Positions 29,397 through 39,499 of a DNA stretch of 64,000 nt are shown here, one piece after another. The position numbers were made by a program, and so were the translations under genes. How positions within the stretch are numbered: position 1 is the stretch's first letter; each line of letters starts with the position of its first letter. The stretch is from Cylicocyclus nassatus (taxonomy: Eukaryota > Nematoda > Chromadorea > Rhabditida > Strongylidae). Under the pieces are notes generated by a model. That model did no database searches. It was not told the origin of the DNA and was given only the letters and a program-made list of their open reading frames with translations. The stretch lies in NCBI GenBank assembly GCA_958299035.1, contig CATQJL010000305.1:72322792-72386791 (forward strand), in the 5' to 3' direction.

Positions 29397-32118
29397 TCAG
29401 TGTTTTGGAGGTTTTGCATAACAAGCATCGAGAAATTCAAATGCCATTTCATCCACTAGAGTCTTGTCAGGGATCTGTGCCGCCATGCCATACAGAGCTG
29501 CCTATAATGCAGCCGCTAAAAAATAGGAGGTAATTAGAACATGACTTACAGTACTACTCTTGCATCCTTTATCCGAGCTAGCGCTAACTTCAGCAACAAC
29601 GCTTGCAAGCTCTTCTAGAAACGCTTCAACAACTTTATCATTAGCATGGTTGTAAGTAAGACAGATGTGAATCCTAAAAAAAGGGAGTTTTGAAATATGG
29701 AAGTTCATATGAGCCATTCTGTGTCAGATTATCAAGCATTCTGGTAATAATCATAGAAATTTGATGGTTGGGTCAAACATTGTACTATGGCTGATGATTA
29801 GCCGTTTATGAAGGCCTGAATTAACGTCATATAATGTCCCTACGGTGTCGACAACATCTGCGCGTAAATTTGCCGGAGAGATTTGCGCAAAACTTCAGAA
29901 TGTTGCACTACGGCTAATTTCAAGCGCAAGTCATCCATATCAAAAACATGGCAGCTTGTTCATGCGCATTCGCTGTTAGAATTGCATGAGCACTATGAAC
30001 TGTCAAACCTACTAGCCCAAACAACAAGATGAAAATTGAAAAACCCGAACAACCAAACACACGCGTTAGGATTTTGTAGAGTATTCAGGTTCCATCCTCG
30101 TTTGTTCATTTTGTCGCTAACTGCATAGATATTGAATAGTGAGCTCTTGAAGGCCACGACTGACACATCTGGTGATCCATGTAACTGAAAAAATAGCCAC
30201 ATCAAGTCTCAAAAAGCTTTATTCAGCACATGATGAGGGCACTGCTTACCTCTATACCCTCGATCTTTTCAATACCCTTTGCTAATTTCTTGGTGCATGA
30301 AACTATCGCCTTACATCTCTTCCGATACTCGTTGACACCGAAAGAAAGAAGTGTTGCCCAAGCAACTGCAGAGTTCGCTCCAGCTCGGCTTCCTGAAGAT
30401 TAAAAAAAACATGAAGCAGATGCATATGAAGCAATCCGAACTACCACATATTGTTGGCGTGGCGTAGATGCCTCCAGTCCATTCAGGAACTGAGAAATAC
30501 TGATAGTGCAGTAGTTCCTTAGATCTGTACATTATGATGGAACTTCCTTTTGGTGTGCATCCATACTAGGATAAATGAATGATCGAAGTGGATAGACTAC
30601 AAAAATGTCGAAATTACTTTGTGAGTGTCACAACTTATGCTTGTCACTCCAGGATTGCGGAAGTCGAATACAGGGATGTTGAAGCCACAGTCGCCCATGA
30701 ATGGAACGAGAAAACCGCCAAGACATGCGTCAACGTGTACTGGTATTCCATACTTCTTTCCTAACTGGGTAGGGTTGAAAATGAGCACGATATTTAGCAG
30801 AACACTCACCTGAGCTACTTCCGGGACTGGATCCACACTACCAGAAGGGAAGTTTGGTGCCGAAGCGACAAGCTGAAATGGAGCTAATTGAAGGATTGCG
30901 ACTGAGAGAATATTTTCCAAATTATGAGTACTTGACCTAACTGTCACACTCACCATGCAAACATCGGAATCGATTGCCCGTTCCATGAGTCTCACATTTA
31001 CTCGATTGTCCTTATCCACCTCAACATGCCGAACACGCATACCACTTAGGAAAGCAGCCTATGGGAATGACCAAATCAGGAGTTAGAATAAAAAGCAAAA
31101 ACTCACCAACCTTGTCAAATGCAGCATGTGCCGTTATAGGACAAACAATGACTGGATATTCAATTCCACGCTGATGGGCTCTACATATAAATTAAACTCA
31201 CAAAAGAACAAAGACTTTTGAAAAGCACCTATTCCTGTAAGCCAAACAAGCCATAATTATAGACTCCGTACCACCAGTTGTGAGACTTCCAGCACTCTCC
31301 GCTGGAGCATTGTAGAGATTGAGAACCTAAACAGTGATGAATCTAAAAAGAGTACTAAGTAGAACAGATAACATACCATTCGGATAGTTTCTGCTTCCAT
31401 TTTTCGCGCCCCTGGAAAAACATCAGGGTGAAGCGGATTGGAATAGGCATACGCACTATACACCTGAACATAATTGTTACCCATAAATTCAACAAAAATG
31501 GAAATCACCTTTGTTAGCAGGTCTATGTGTTCCGCTGATCTATCAGTATACACTGCACCAGATACGCGACCTTCGCTAATAGCAAATTTGCCATACAATT
31601 CATATTTCTTGGCGAGTTCGAGAACCGAGTCAGCTGGAAGTCCCTCTTCGGGAATTTCTGAACAGAAGCACCAGATTACACCAGGCAATAAAAAATAAGC
31701 CATGTTCACCTACCGGTAATGAATACTTTATCGCTGTCATCTTTATGTACTGTTTCAAGCATTTCCTTCTTTGCATCAGCTAGCTCGCTTTCGATCTTTG
31801 CCTTCACCATGGGAAGACGGCGAAACTGCGAGAATGCATAGGCAGACAGCCTGCAATGCAGGAAAATGAAAGTTGCTAGTATATACGGAAAACAAAGCAA
31901 ACATGAAATTATGAATAAAGTTAAGGAAAAACTAACCGTTTAAATACAGGTTCTTCACTTCGCCGATAAAGTCGAACCACTTTTACATACACAAGTGTAC
32001 CACCAATGGTACCAAGTACTAACCATAAGGGATCAACATTACGTAGACGACTGTTTATAGCGTTATGTGCCTCAGAGATATTGTTCGCAGCAACTTGCAG
32101 TATTTGTGTAAGAGTCAT
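29397..32118 (-). CDS. spl-1: Sphingosine-1-phosphate lyase
   Basis: Fourteen exons sum to 1,656 bp (551 aa; C. elegans SPL-1 is about the same size): 31,937-32,118; 31,714-31,850; 31,509-31,657; 31,377-31,463; 31,229-31,326; 31,107-31,180; 30,955-31,058; 30,810-30,872; 30,618-30,764; 30,445-30,565; 30,250-30,392; 30,063-30,184; 29,550-29,673; 29,397-29,501. One N-terminal membrane helix (about residues 31-48) is the ER anchor. The fold-type-I PLP core has [17 protein letters not shown] and SISCDTHK, with Lys347 the expected PLP lysine; [10 protein letters not shown] and the tail [11 protein letters not shown] also match. It cleaves sphingosine-1-phosphate to hexadecenal and phosphoethanolamine, the exit step of sphingolipid breakdown. 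The Met at 32,118 was chosen because TTTTACCAG, a likely splice-leader acceptor, lies just upstream; an in-frame Met is at 32,145. Confidence 0.94.
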
Positions 32119-32637
32119 TTCTATAAGTCTGGTAAAACTTTGCAAGCTTACGCTCAGAAATGGATTAGAAAACCTAGTAAATTTTTAGAGAAATTGGTGC
32201 TCATTGGATAACATCACGCAGATTATCAAATTCCTCTCACAATAATTTATTAGCAAAAACATTGTCGCCCGGTGCTTCATCAATAAGAATCCAACAAAAA
32301 TACAAAGCCATAGAGAATCAGTGAAAAAATGGCTGACTGAGAAAAAAGACATTGTGACTTAATTATTTGATGAAGGAAGTTTTGACAAAACCAGGAAATA
32401 ACATCACGATGAACTGGACATTCGGAACAGAAAACTGGATATATGTTACTTTCAATTTCAAATAAGCGATAAATTCGTTCAAATCAGAGAATGTGGAGCA
32501 AAGGATGTTCATATGCTGATAACAAGAGACCAAGCGCATGAGTGCAGCCAAAGATAAGGAGCCAGTACTTCGCTCATGCAGAAACTCGTATGTTAATAGG
32601 AGAAAACTTTTGCAATGCTCTTTAACTTGCAAAGAAT

Positions 32638-32687
32638 TAGAAGCGCTAAACCTCTGCTAGCATAGAAGCGCTAAACCTCTGCTAGCA
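32638..32687. repeat. Exact 25-bp tandem duplication in the PQBP1 3' flank
   Basis: TAGAAGCGCTAAACCTCTGC plus TAGCA occurs twice head to tail with no difference. It lies 34 bp past the PQBP1 stop codon, in the likely 3' UTR or the spacer before spl-1. Confidence 0.85.
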
Positions 32688-32720
32688 CTGAAAAAAAGTG
32701 AGATAAAATGTCGCGCCTGC

Positions 32721-34286
32721 CTAGTCTTCGTCATCGGATCCTTTCTTCTTTTGTTGCCTCAAAACTGCTCCTGGAGCTGGGTATGGTCGTTGCTGGAACA
32801 GAGGTCCTCCAGCGGTAACGTCTGCACCCGTCTTGTCGTGTGCATGTAGACCAGAAGACCATTTTCCACTGAAAACAACCTATTCTGTGCGAAGAGAAAT
32901 CCCAAAATGGAGTAGACTGAACACTTACACTTCTACATCTCCGTAAGCTGCTGGATCCATAGGATCGAGACCTTTTCGTCTGGCACGTTCTGAAATTGAA
33001 GCCTGAGTTAAGCGGAAGCGTGTGAATACGAATAACAGAAAAGCTAGAATTGTAGAATTTTTCATATGACATCGGCTCTCAGATTCGCGTAAAGGCGGAG
33101 TCTCAACTCAAAGCGTGCCGATTTTTGATAGCTAGAGAGTATGAAAATCAATGATATAACGTGGAGCTTCAACAAGTTGTCCTTATAACCAGGAATAGTC
33201 CGAAACCGCCTCCACACAAATCTGGGAGCCGATCATATGAAATCAAGTCGAAAGCTAGCGGAATTGCAAAATTATTATTACGATAGATGCTATCACATCA
33301 TCATTGCTAATGAAATTAAATTCCCAAGCAAAGGAATGAAAAGCAAAAAAGACAAGGGACCAAAAAAGCATACTTAGCCTGTCTCGGTCACTCATTTCTT
33401 CGAGTTTTGATGGATCATCGTCACTATCTTCTCCTCTGTCTCGGTGACCATCAGAATCATCAGAATTTCGCTGAAAAGAACACGTACATTAGGATTACGA
33501 TAGCAAGCATTTGAACAAACTCTTTTCTTCTTCGACAGAGCAGACTTCAGAGGTTTCGAGTGATCCGATCTCTTTTCCTGAAAAAAAAAAGAAGCTCTAT
33601 CAATGCGTATACCAACGAATCACCACACATACATGGGAGTCAACCACCGTAGAACCCTCCATTCTTTCCTTTAGCTCTTTCGCAACTCGTGGTGCTGCTT
33701 CACCAATAACAGCTATAGGATGTCGAGGAGATACCCAACAAACCTAACATGGAAAAACGATAGAATAGCATAAAACAAGAAAATGCTAAAAAACCTCATC
33801 AGTGTCCTGATTCCAATAGTAGTGTCTAGCTACACCAGCGTCATACACCTCCACCCATGGTTCAGGAAGCGGAAACTTGGCGAGCATTCTTTTGCGCTTG
33901 CGCAAATAGGATTCCGACAGCCTTCAATAATAAACAAAGTTTTGACTTATGACGAACACCGTGATGACATACTTCAAGCGATTTGTAGAAAACACCCCTA
34001 CCTATTTTCTGGGGTTCCTTCCCTCCAGTGGTCATAGCAATACTCTGTACAAAGATGGTACGGATTATATTTATTGGGACATCCTGGAGCCCCTGACGAA
34101 TTTGCTTCATTCGCCTTCTTGTCTTTTGCATCAGATGAATCGTAGCTCTCCGCGATAACCTCCTCATTGGCTAAAAAATAGTCAAATAAAAAAAAAAAAC
34201 CCCATTCAGAAAAAATAATACATACCTGCTCGAACAATTCCTCGTTTTTGGAGACGAGCAAGCAGAGCGGGTGGAAGGGAGCCCAT
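32721..34286 (-). CDS. PQBP1: Polyglutamine-binding protein 1 (WW-domain splicing factor)
   Basis: Eight exons sum to 831 bp (276 aa): 34,226-34,286; 34,002-34,170; 33,795-33,921; 33,633-33,743; 33,521-33,577; 33,374-33,470; 32,929-32,989; 32,721-32,868. The start [18 protein letters not shown] is the PQBP1 N-terminus. The WW domain spans about residues 94-130 ([26 protein letters not shown]). A basic and acidic, low-complexity middle follows ([12 protein letters not shown]). The C-terminus [28 protein letters not shown] and APGAVLR is the segment that in human PQBP1 binds the U5 protein TXNL4A/Dim1. A Cys-rich insert between residues 45 and 75 ([19 protein letters not shown]) is not in the human protein. 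Role: pre-mRNA splicing and transcription in the nucleus. A 1.2-kb palindrome starts 120 bp upstream of the ATG. Confidence 0.93.
33063..33239. mobile_element. 177-bp MITE in a PQBP1 intron, copy 1
   Basis: CATATGACATCGGCTCTCAG and the mirrored 3' end GGGAGCCGATCATATG bound the unit. It lies in the intron between the 33,374 and 32,989 exons. A second copy is at 52,099-52,270 and shares arms and an internal TTCAACAAGTTGTCCT-like segment. Confidence 0.7.
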
Positions 34287-34406
34287 TCTTGAACAGGTTA
34301 CTTCTACAGGAATATAAAAGTCAAACTAACATCGTTTTTGACTTAGGCGTGGAAAAATAAAAAGTGCGTAATATCCGCAGAGTACGGACTTTGCATTTGA
34401 TTTGAC

Positions 34407-35594
34407 CTGAAGAAAGTGTTCTCTTTTGCACTGTAAGGCAAATAGTGAGCAGAAAAATTATCAAATAAACTTGAAATTGTCAAAGACTAGATTCTGAAAG
34501 ATATCGCGAAGCTATATCGAGTTTGAGGTCCGAGCTGGATACAAATTGATGTTGACATTTTGCTAGAAAATGAGGATTCTGTCTCACTTTGAGCCTCGAA
34601 AGGAAACTGCTCCGCAGCAGTTATTGTGTTTCATCTCTATTCGAATGACAACCGCATAACCATATAAAATTGATGCAATTCCGTTATTCTCACTCAATTT
34701 AAAAGGTAATCGAAATTCGCTTAGTGAGCTAGATAATGACCGAAATCGAGCTCCAAATGTACACTGCAATCAGTTAGCTATCACTAAACAACCTACGAGT
34801 TCTACAAGTTGAGTTACGTAACCTTTCCTTCGTACACTGGGTGATCACACCTACCAAATTTTGCACAACGACCTCTGATGGGCAAAAAAGAGTAGTCGAA
34901 TGGGACACCGCTACCATTCAGGGGTCAGCCTATGCGCCACAAGAGCGGTGTGGTGCGGAAGGCGACAAAACCCAGCTGAGGCGACGAAACGGTGGCCACG
35001 CCTCCCGCTTGCCTGCTGTTTAGCGCTAGCCTCGAGTCAATTAGTCAGATTGACGCTCTTGTGGCGCATAGGCTGACCCCTGAATGGTAGCGGTGTCCCA
35101 TTCGACTACTCTTTTTTGCCCATCAGAGGTCGTTGTGCAAAATTTGGTAGGTGTGATCACCCAGTGTACGAAGGAAAGGTTACGTAACTCAACTTGTAGA
35201 ACTCGTAGGTTGTTTAGTGATAGCTAACTGATTGCAGTGTACATTTGGAGCTCGATTTCGGTCATTATCTAGCTCACTAAGCGAATTTCGATTACCTTGT
35301 AAATTGAGTGAGAATAACGGAATTGCATCAATTTTATATGGTTATGCGGTTGTCATTCGAATAGAGATGAAACACAATAACTGCTGCGGAGCAGTTTCCT
35401 TTCGAGGCTCAAAGTGAGACAGAATCCTCATTTTCTAGCAAAATGTCAACATCAATTTGTATCCAGCTCGGACCTCAAACTCGATATAGCTTCGCGATAT
35501 CTTTCAGAATCTAGTCTTTGACAATTTCAAGTTTATTTGATAATTTTTCTGCTCACTATTTGCCTTACAGTGCAAAAGAGAACACTTTCTTCAG
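34407..35594. repeat. Near-perfect palindrome: 541-bp arms, 106-bp loop
   Basis: The left arm 34,407-34,947 and the right arm 35,054-35,594 are reverse complements. Reading both by eye I saw one mismatch (TTT against TTG near 34,703/35,299). The loop is GC-richer than the arms. It starts about 120 bp upstream of the PQBP1 start codon. There is no coding feature; the matching 61-codon frames on opposite strands are just the two arms. No target duplication was found. It could be a foldback transposon, a recent inverted duplication or, less likely, an assembly artefact. Confidence 0.85.
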
Positions 35595-36230
35595 AGAATG
35601 CACCGTAGTATGGGACAAAAAAAGAGAGGAAATGACGCTATCACTCAACGCTGCAAATGTCTTTGATAGTAAAGAATTTTTATATTTGCAGTGCACAACC
35701 TGCCCGATGCCTTGTACTTGTAGGTTCACCCTGAAGAAAAACTGAATCACAAAGAAAGCCCAAGTTTGATGTAAAGTATAACTTCACCTCAAAAAAGGAA
35801 GGAATTCCTGTACAAGGTTTCCAAAGTTCTTCTGTAATTCTATTTGTTCTACGGTCATTATCGATGACTATATCTACCTTGAGGCAATTACTTATTCAAA
35901 AATACTGCTTACAAGTGACCAAAATCATGTTAATTCTTATTATTCCTTTGAGAAAAGAAACAACTACTACAGTACATTTTCGGCAGCTCAAACTGATATC
36001 CTGTCGACGTTATGACACTTGATCGAATAGTTTTGGTTGAGATGGTGTTCCTTCAGCATGAGTGAGAATCTTTGGAGTTCCTAATGAATCACTCCCAATT
36101 TTGAGTAGACCACTGACTATGAAACTAGTACTTGAACATTTATTTTTTCTGCGGTACAAAAAGCACACAATTGATGAGCGCCTTTTGCCCAGATGCAACA
36201 AATGTTAGGCTAACGACAACAAAACAAACA
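35595..36230. other. No gene recognised
   Basis: AT-rich sequence between the palindrome and the doubtful small gene. Short minus-strand frames (35,565-35,750 and 36,010-36,201) have splice-like borders but no family resemblance. Confidence 0.3.
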
Positions 36231-36712
36231 TCATATGAATGCACAACACTTAATAATAGGAAACATTTGGCACTGATATCTCGAGTGTAAGCTGCAAAAT
36301 ATACAGAATGTTCACATCAAGGCTCTTGAGCTCGCCTCTGTTCAAATGCGATTGCGCACTTCTGCGTGACTTCAATTCTTAAATGACAGAAAACGGTTTG
36401 CAAAGTTCAAGCAGAACAGGAGTCGAGTGAGAGCGCTTACCTTCTCGTAACTCCATAGCTGCAGTTCACGAATTTGACAGCAAGATCATTTTGGCACACC
36501 TCAACTAAAATAAAAATGAATAAATCGCGCTGTCAACTTGATAATGACAAAATCATGCTAGCTATGAAGAAAGGGGTGAACGTTCGATAAAGCGATATTG
36601 AGCAAATAAGCAAGTTGTAACATGCAAAAGTAGAAACAGCACAGAACTCAAAAAAAGGCCATACCTCTGTAGAGTCAGTTGACAAGTCCTCTTGAGTCAC
36701 GCATGTGTACAT
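36231..36712 (-). CDS. Doubtful small gene of unknown function
   Basis: Three pieces join in frame with GT-AG borders: 36,665-36,712, 36,441-36,499 and 36,231-36,291 (stop TGA). They would give 55 aa with seven cysteines (MYTCVTQEDL, NDLAVKFVNCSYGVTR). I do not recognise it. The third exon is the weakest choice; other acceptors exist in the 300 bp below 36,441. It could also be the 5' end of a gene with further exons. No signal peptide is seen. Confidence 0.3.
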
Positions 36713-37974
36713 CTTTTATGAAAGAACTGCCGCATCAATAACATCTTAGACCCTTGTGAGCAAAAATGTATAGGCAAAACGTGAAAGATGTAAAATTCGT
36801 AAGCGATAGACACGAACAAGACAAAAATGAAATCACACAAGAAGCGGAACATATAGAAAGCGTGCAGTCGCGCTCCAGTACAAATTTGAAGAGCGAGAGT
36901 TGACGAGAACTCGGACGGGGCGTGGCCACTAGTCGCGCTCGTTCTCCAGGGCATTTGTCGCCTTCCGCGTGTTCCCCGTTCAGTACTCTAAAGGACGTTC
37001 AGTGATCAAGATGAACCAATCACGGCCAAAATTGGGATTTACGTGTTTTCGAGGTCCTTCTTTTCAGTAACAATGTCTGTTGCTGAAAGCTAAAAGTGAG
37101 GTTTCAAAAAAGTATTCCAGGTTGAAGTTCAGGAATTTTAGTGGACCGGTCATAGAAACCATTATCCGTCGGAATCCGGCGCTGACCTTAGCTACAGTAT
37201 ATAGCTAACGCGACCATAGAAGGCGACCCAGCTGCCCCTTATCTTCCCTTTGGCTATGAATCTTACTTATTACATACAAATCTTACTTACCACATCATTA
37301 GGTCATGAAACTATCATTTGTCTTATTTACTCTCTGATCTTGTCACGGTACTAAAAATTCTCCTCGTCTTGGATACTCTCTCAAAATACCATAACGTGCA
37401 AATACTAAGGAACCGATTGTCTATAGCTGTGATAGCGGCAATTTTTTGAAAACAACAGTCTGTACAGGCTGACTTTATATACGTTTTTCTGCACAAGTGT
37501 TAACTTTGGGGTAGGTAGATATATAGACAAATGGAACTATTGCAGTTTTCATCATCACATGATGCATGATATCCTCAACTAAGGCGCAAATGTGTTTGAT
37601 AATATGGTAAACGAGATCTTTGCTCTAACTCAAAATTAGTGCTGGTTGATGTCCTCTCAGAATAATCCCGATATCAACCTTATTTCCAATGCTTGTTGCA
37701 AGGAAAAGGAAAAAAAAACATCTTTCCTCCTTGCTTTCGAATAAATAATTTCTCAAGTACTTGCCTTGCGCGCCTCAACCAAAAACTGCCCGCCTGCGAA
37801 AAAATCTTACTGACTTAGGGGATAACTTCTTGTAGTCATTCCAACGGTTGACAGATGCGTTCTAATTGTTTGCTGTTTAAAGTTGTTATTTACATCGCTT
37901 TGCGCCCCACCTATGTCGCAAAGAAAAGAAAATAAAGGAAAAAGTCAGAGGTTAGATATGAGAGCGCGTCGTGA
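36713..37974. other. No gene recognised
   Basis: Sequence between the doubtful small gene and the retrotransposon wreckage. It contains short plain AT-rich stretches and a GC-richer patch at 36,900-36,990. I see no repeat or exon. Confidence 0.3.
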
Positions 37975-38470
37975 ATAGCGAATGGGTGAATCTGCACATG
38001 CGATTCATGAAAAGGTTGAGCCGGACAAGTCTGGCGCCTACCTGACCCACCAGAAAACCAGATCCTCCGTCGTTGGGCTTTCTAATCGCTAGGCGCCCCC
38101 TCTACACCAGGGTTAGTGCCCCATGTAAATCAAGAGTAGGTTCAGGAAGTGTTCTTAGGGAAGAAGATTTCTTACTTCTTTAACAAGAATAAGAGATGTC
38201 GGATCCCGCCTACGGCGTCGGGTGGTAGCAAGAGCGATGTAAGGGTCCTCAGGGCGCCTTTTGGATCAAACGACACGTCTTTCCGGAAGGATTCTCGCTA
38301 TGGGGTCTGCCTCATGCTCTGCACCTACAATGTCAGGCTTTTTTTTATCCTCGCATTTGTCCCGCTTATGCAGGGTCTGCTTTTCTTGTCAGTTGTCTCC
38401 ATTTTCTCTGTCGTAGTGCTTCAGCGTGACTGCCTCCTAAGGTCCATCGTAGCATCATTGTTTCCATGAC
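37975..38470 (+). mobile_element. 5' fragment of an RTE-like LINE
   Basis: A GC-rich leader ends in a frame reading GVCLMLCTYNVR. This is the typical start of the apurinic-type endonuclease in nematode endonuclease/reverse-transcriptase elements (LCTYNAR). The frame decays right afterwards. It is not continuous with the downstream plus-strand LINE copy. Confidence 0.5.
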
Positions 38471-39240
38471 ACAAAGATTGCGCACCTCTTTCCGCGTACA
38501 TCACCAGCAAATGCCGTACAATGCTGCTGGACGGATAACGGTACGGCACAGATGGGACTTAAAAGCAAAGGTCGGCAAAACCAAACATCTCAAAATTTTG
38601 ATATGAGAAGTTGCTTGCATCCCAAACATCATAAAAGAGCAGGTCCGAACGCACTGCATGCTGCCCCTGCCTGAAAAACTGCCCCTGGACGCGTGCGCGC
38701 AAGACATTCTTACACGCGCCCGGACGAGCGCGATTCCCCTCCCACCGTCAAAGGCGGCATGCCGCAATGCTATAAATATGAGGGTCAACGACTTTACGTC
38801 TCTTACTATGGCGGGAAGTGCTAAACTAGTTCAGATTCAAAATAAGGGCCTTAGGAATTGCTGGTTTTCGCCATTTTCGCTCTCTTCAAAGTGGATGTTC
38901 GGAACCAGCGCGTCGAATTTCTCCAGGTAAGCGGAAAAACTTGAAATCGAGGATTTGCCGAGCCACTGCCTTTAGGTTGCAGTGGCATTCTTTTGTCGCA
39001 CAGAATTCCCGTTAAGGCTCTCCATTTCATCCATGCTGTTTATAACCTGCCTGCGAGTTCTTCTTGTAGGCCTCCTTCCGCTGAGATGTGACTGCTTAGG
39101 TACTTGAACGCCGTTGCCTTCTTTAGCTGTTCACTCGATACATATAGTTCCTGGAGTTTGTTTCCCCACTTTCATACACTCCGTCTTCTTGGTGTTGAAC
39201 TTTAAGCAATACAAGTCAAGCCTGTATTTCCGGTTTTGTA
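38471..39240 (-). mobile_element. LINE reverse-transcriptase tail fragment, split by a MITE
   Basis: On the minus strand, reading from about 39,240 down, LNTKKTEC, FKYLSS, an EGGLQEEL-like stretch and MKW..L.G..CDKRMPLQ are visible with frameshifts. After the MITE (38,563-38,971) the frame resumes as KSHLCRTVIRPAALYG and VMETMMLRW, typical of the end of RTE-class reverse transcriptases. Removing the MITE rejoins the two halves at PLQPKSHL. Confidence 0.6.
38563..38971. mobile_element. AGGCAG/TTAA family MITE inserted in a LINE
   Basis: The right end CCGAGCCACTGCCT is followed by TTAG (972-975). The left end is decayed (AAGCAAAGGTCGGC) after TTAA at 38,559-38,562. It is homologous over its length to 3,644-4,049. 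The host LINE reading frame continues across it, so the inserted sequence and its target site can be defined. Confidence 0.7.
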
Positions 39241-39499
39241 CCTCGTCCTGCTCCATGTAAAAATACCGTGCTGAAGGTCACGGGTTCGATTCCACCCTGA
39301 CCTAATTTTACGGCGAAAATTCTGCTCAAAACTTCAACGCCAGGCTGCCTTGTCAAAGAAGGTCATGCGTCAAGCCGGCGGAGAAACACCCCGTCGCATC
39401 CAAGTGCAGTCATGTTCTCATAAAGCAACCTACCGTCTGCACCTCAGAGAGGTTCCCGTGTGAACCAGCGTACGTACGTGGTGCGACGCAGCCTTTCAC

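Noticed and set aside
34584..35417. Matching 61-codon frames on opposite strands
   Set aside because: Produced by the palindrome arms upstream of PQBP1.
39270..39300. CGGGTTCGATTCC, a perfect tRNA B-box
   Set aside because: No A-box at the right distance and no cloverleaf; the block folds only as a small hairpin.
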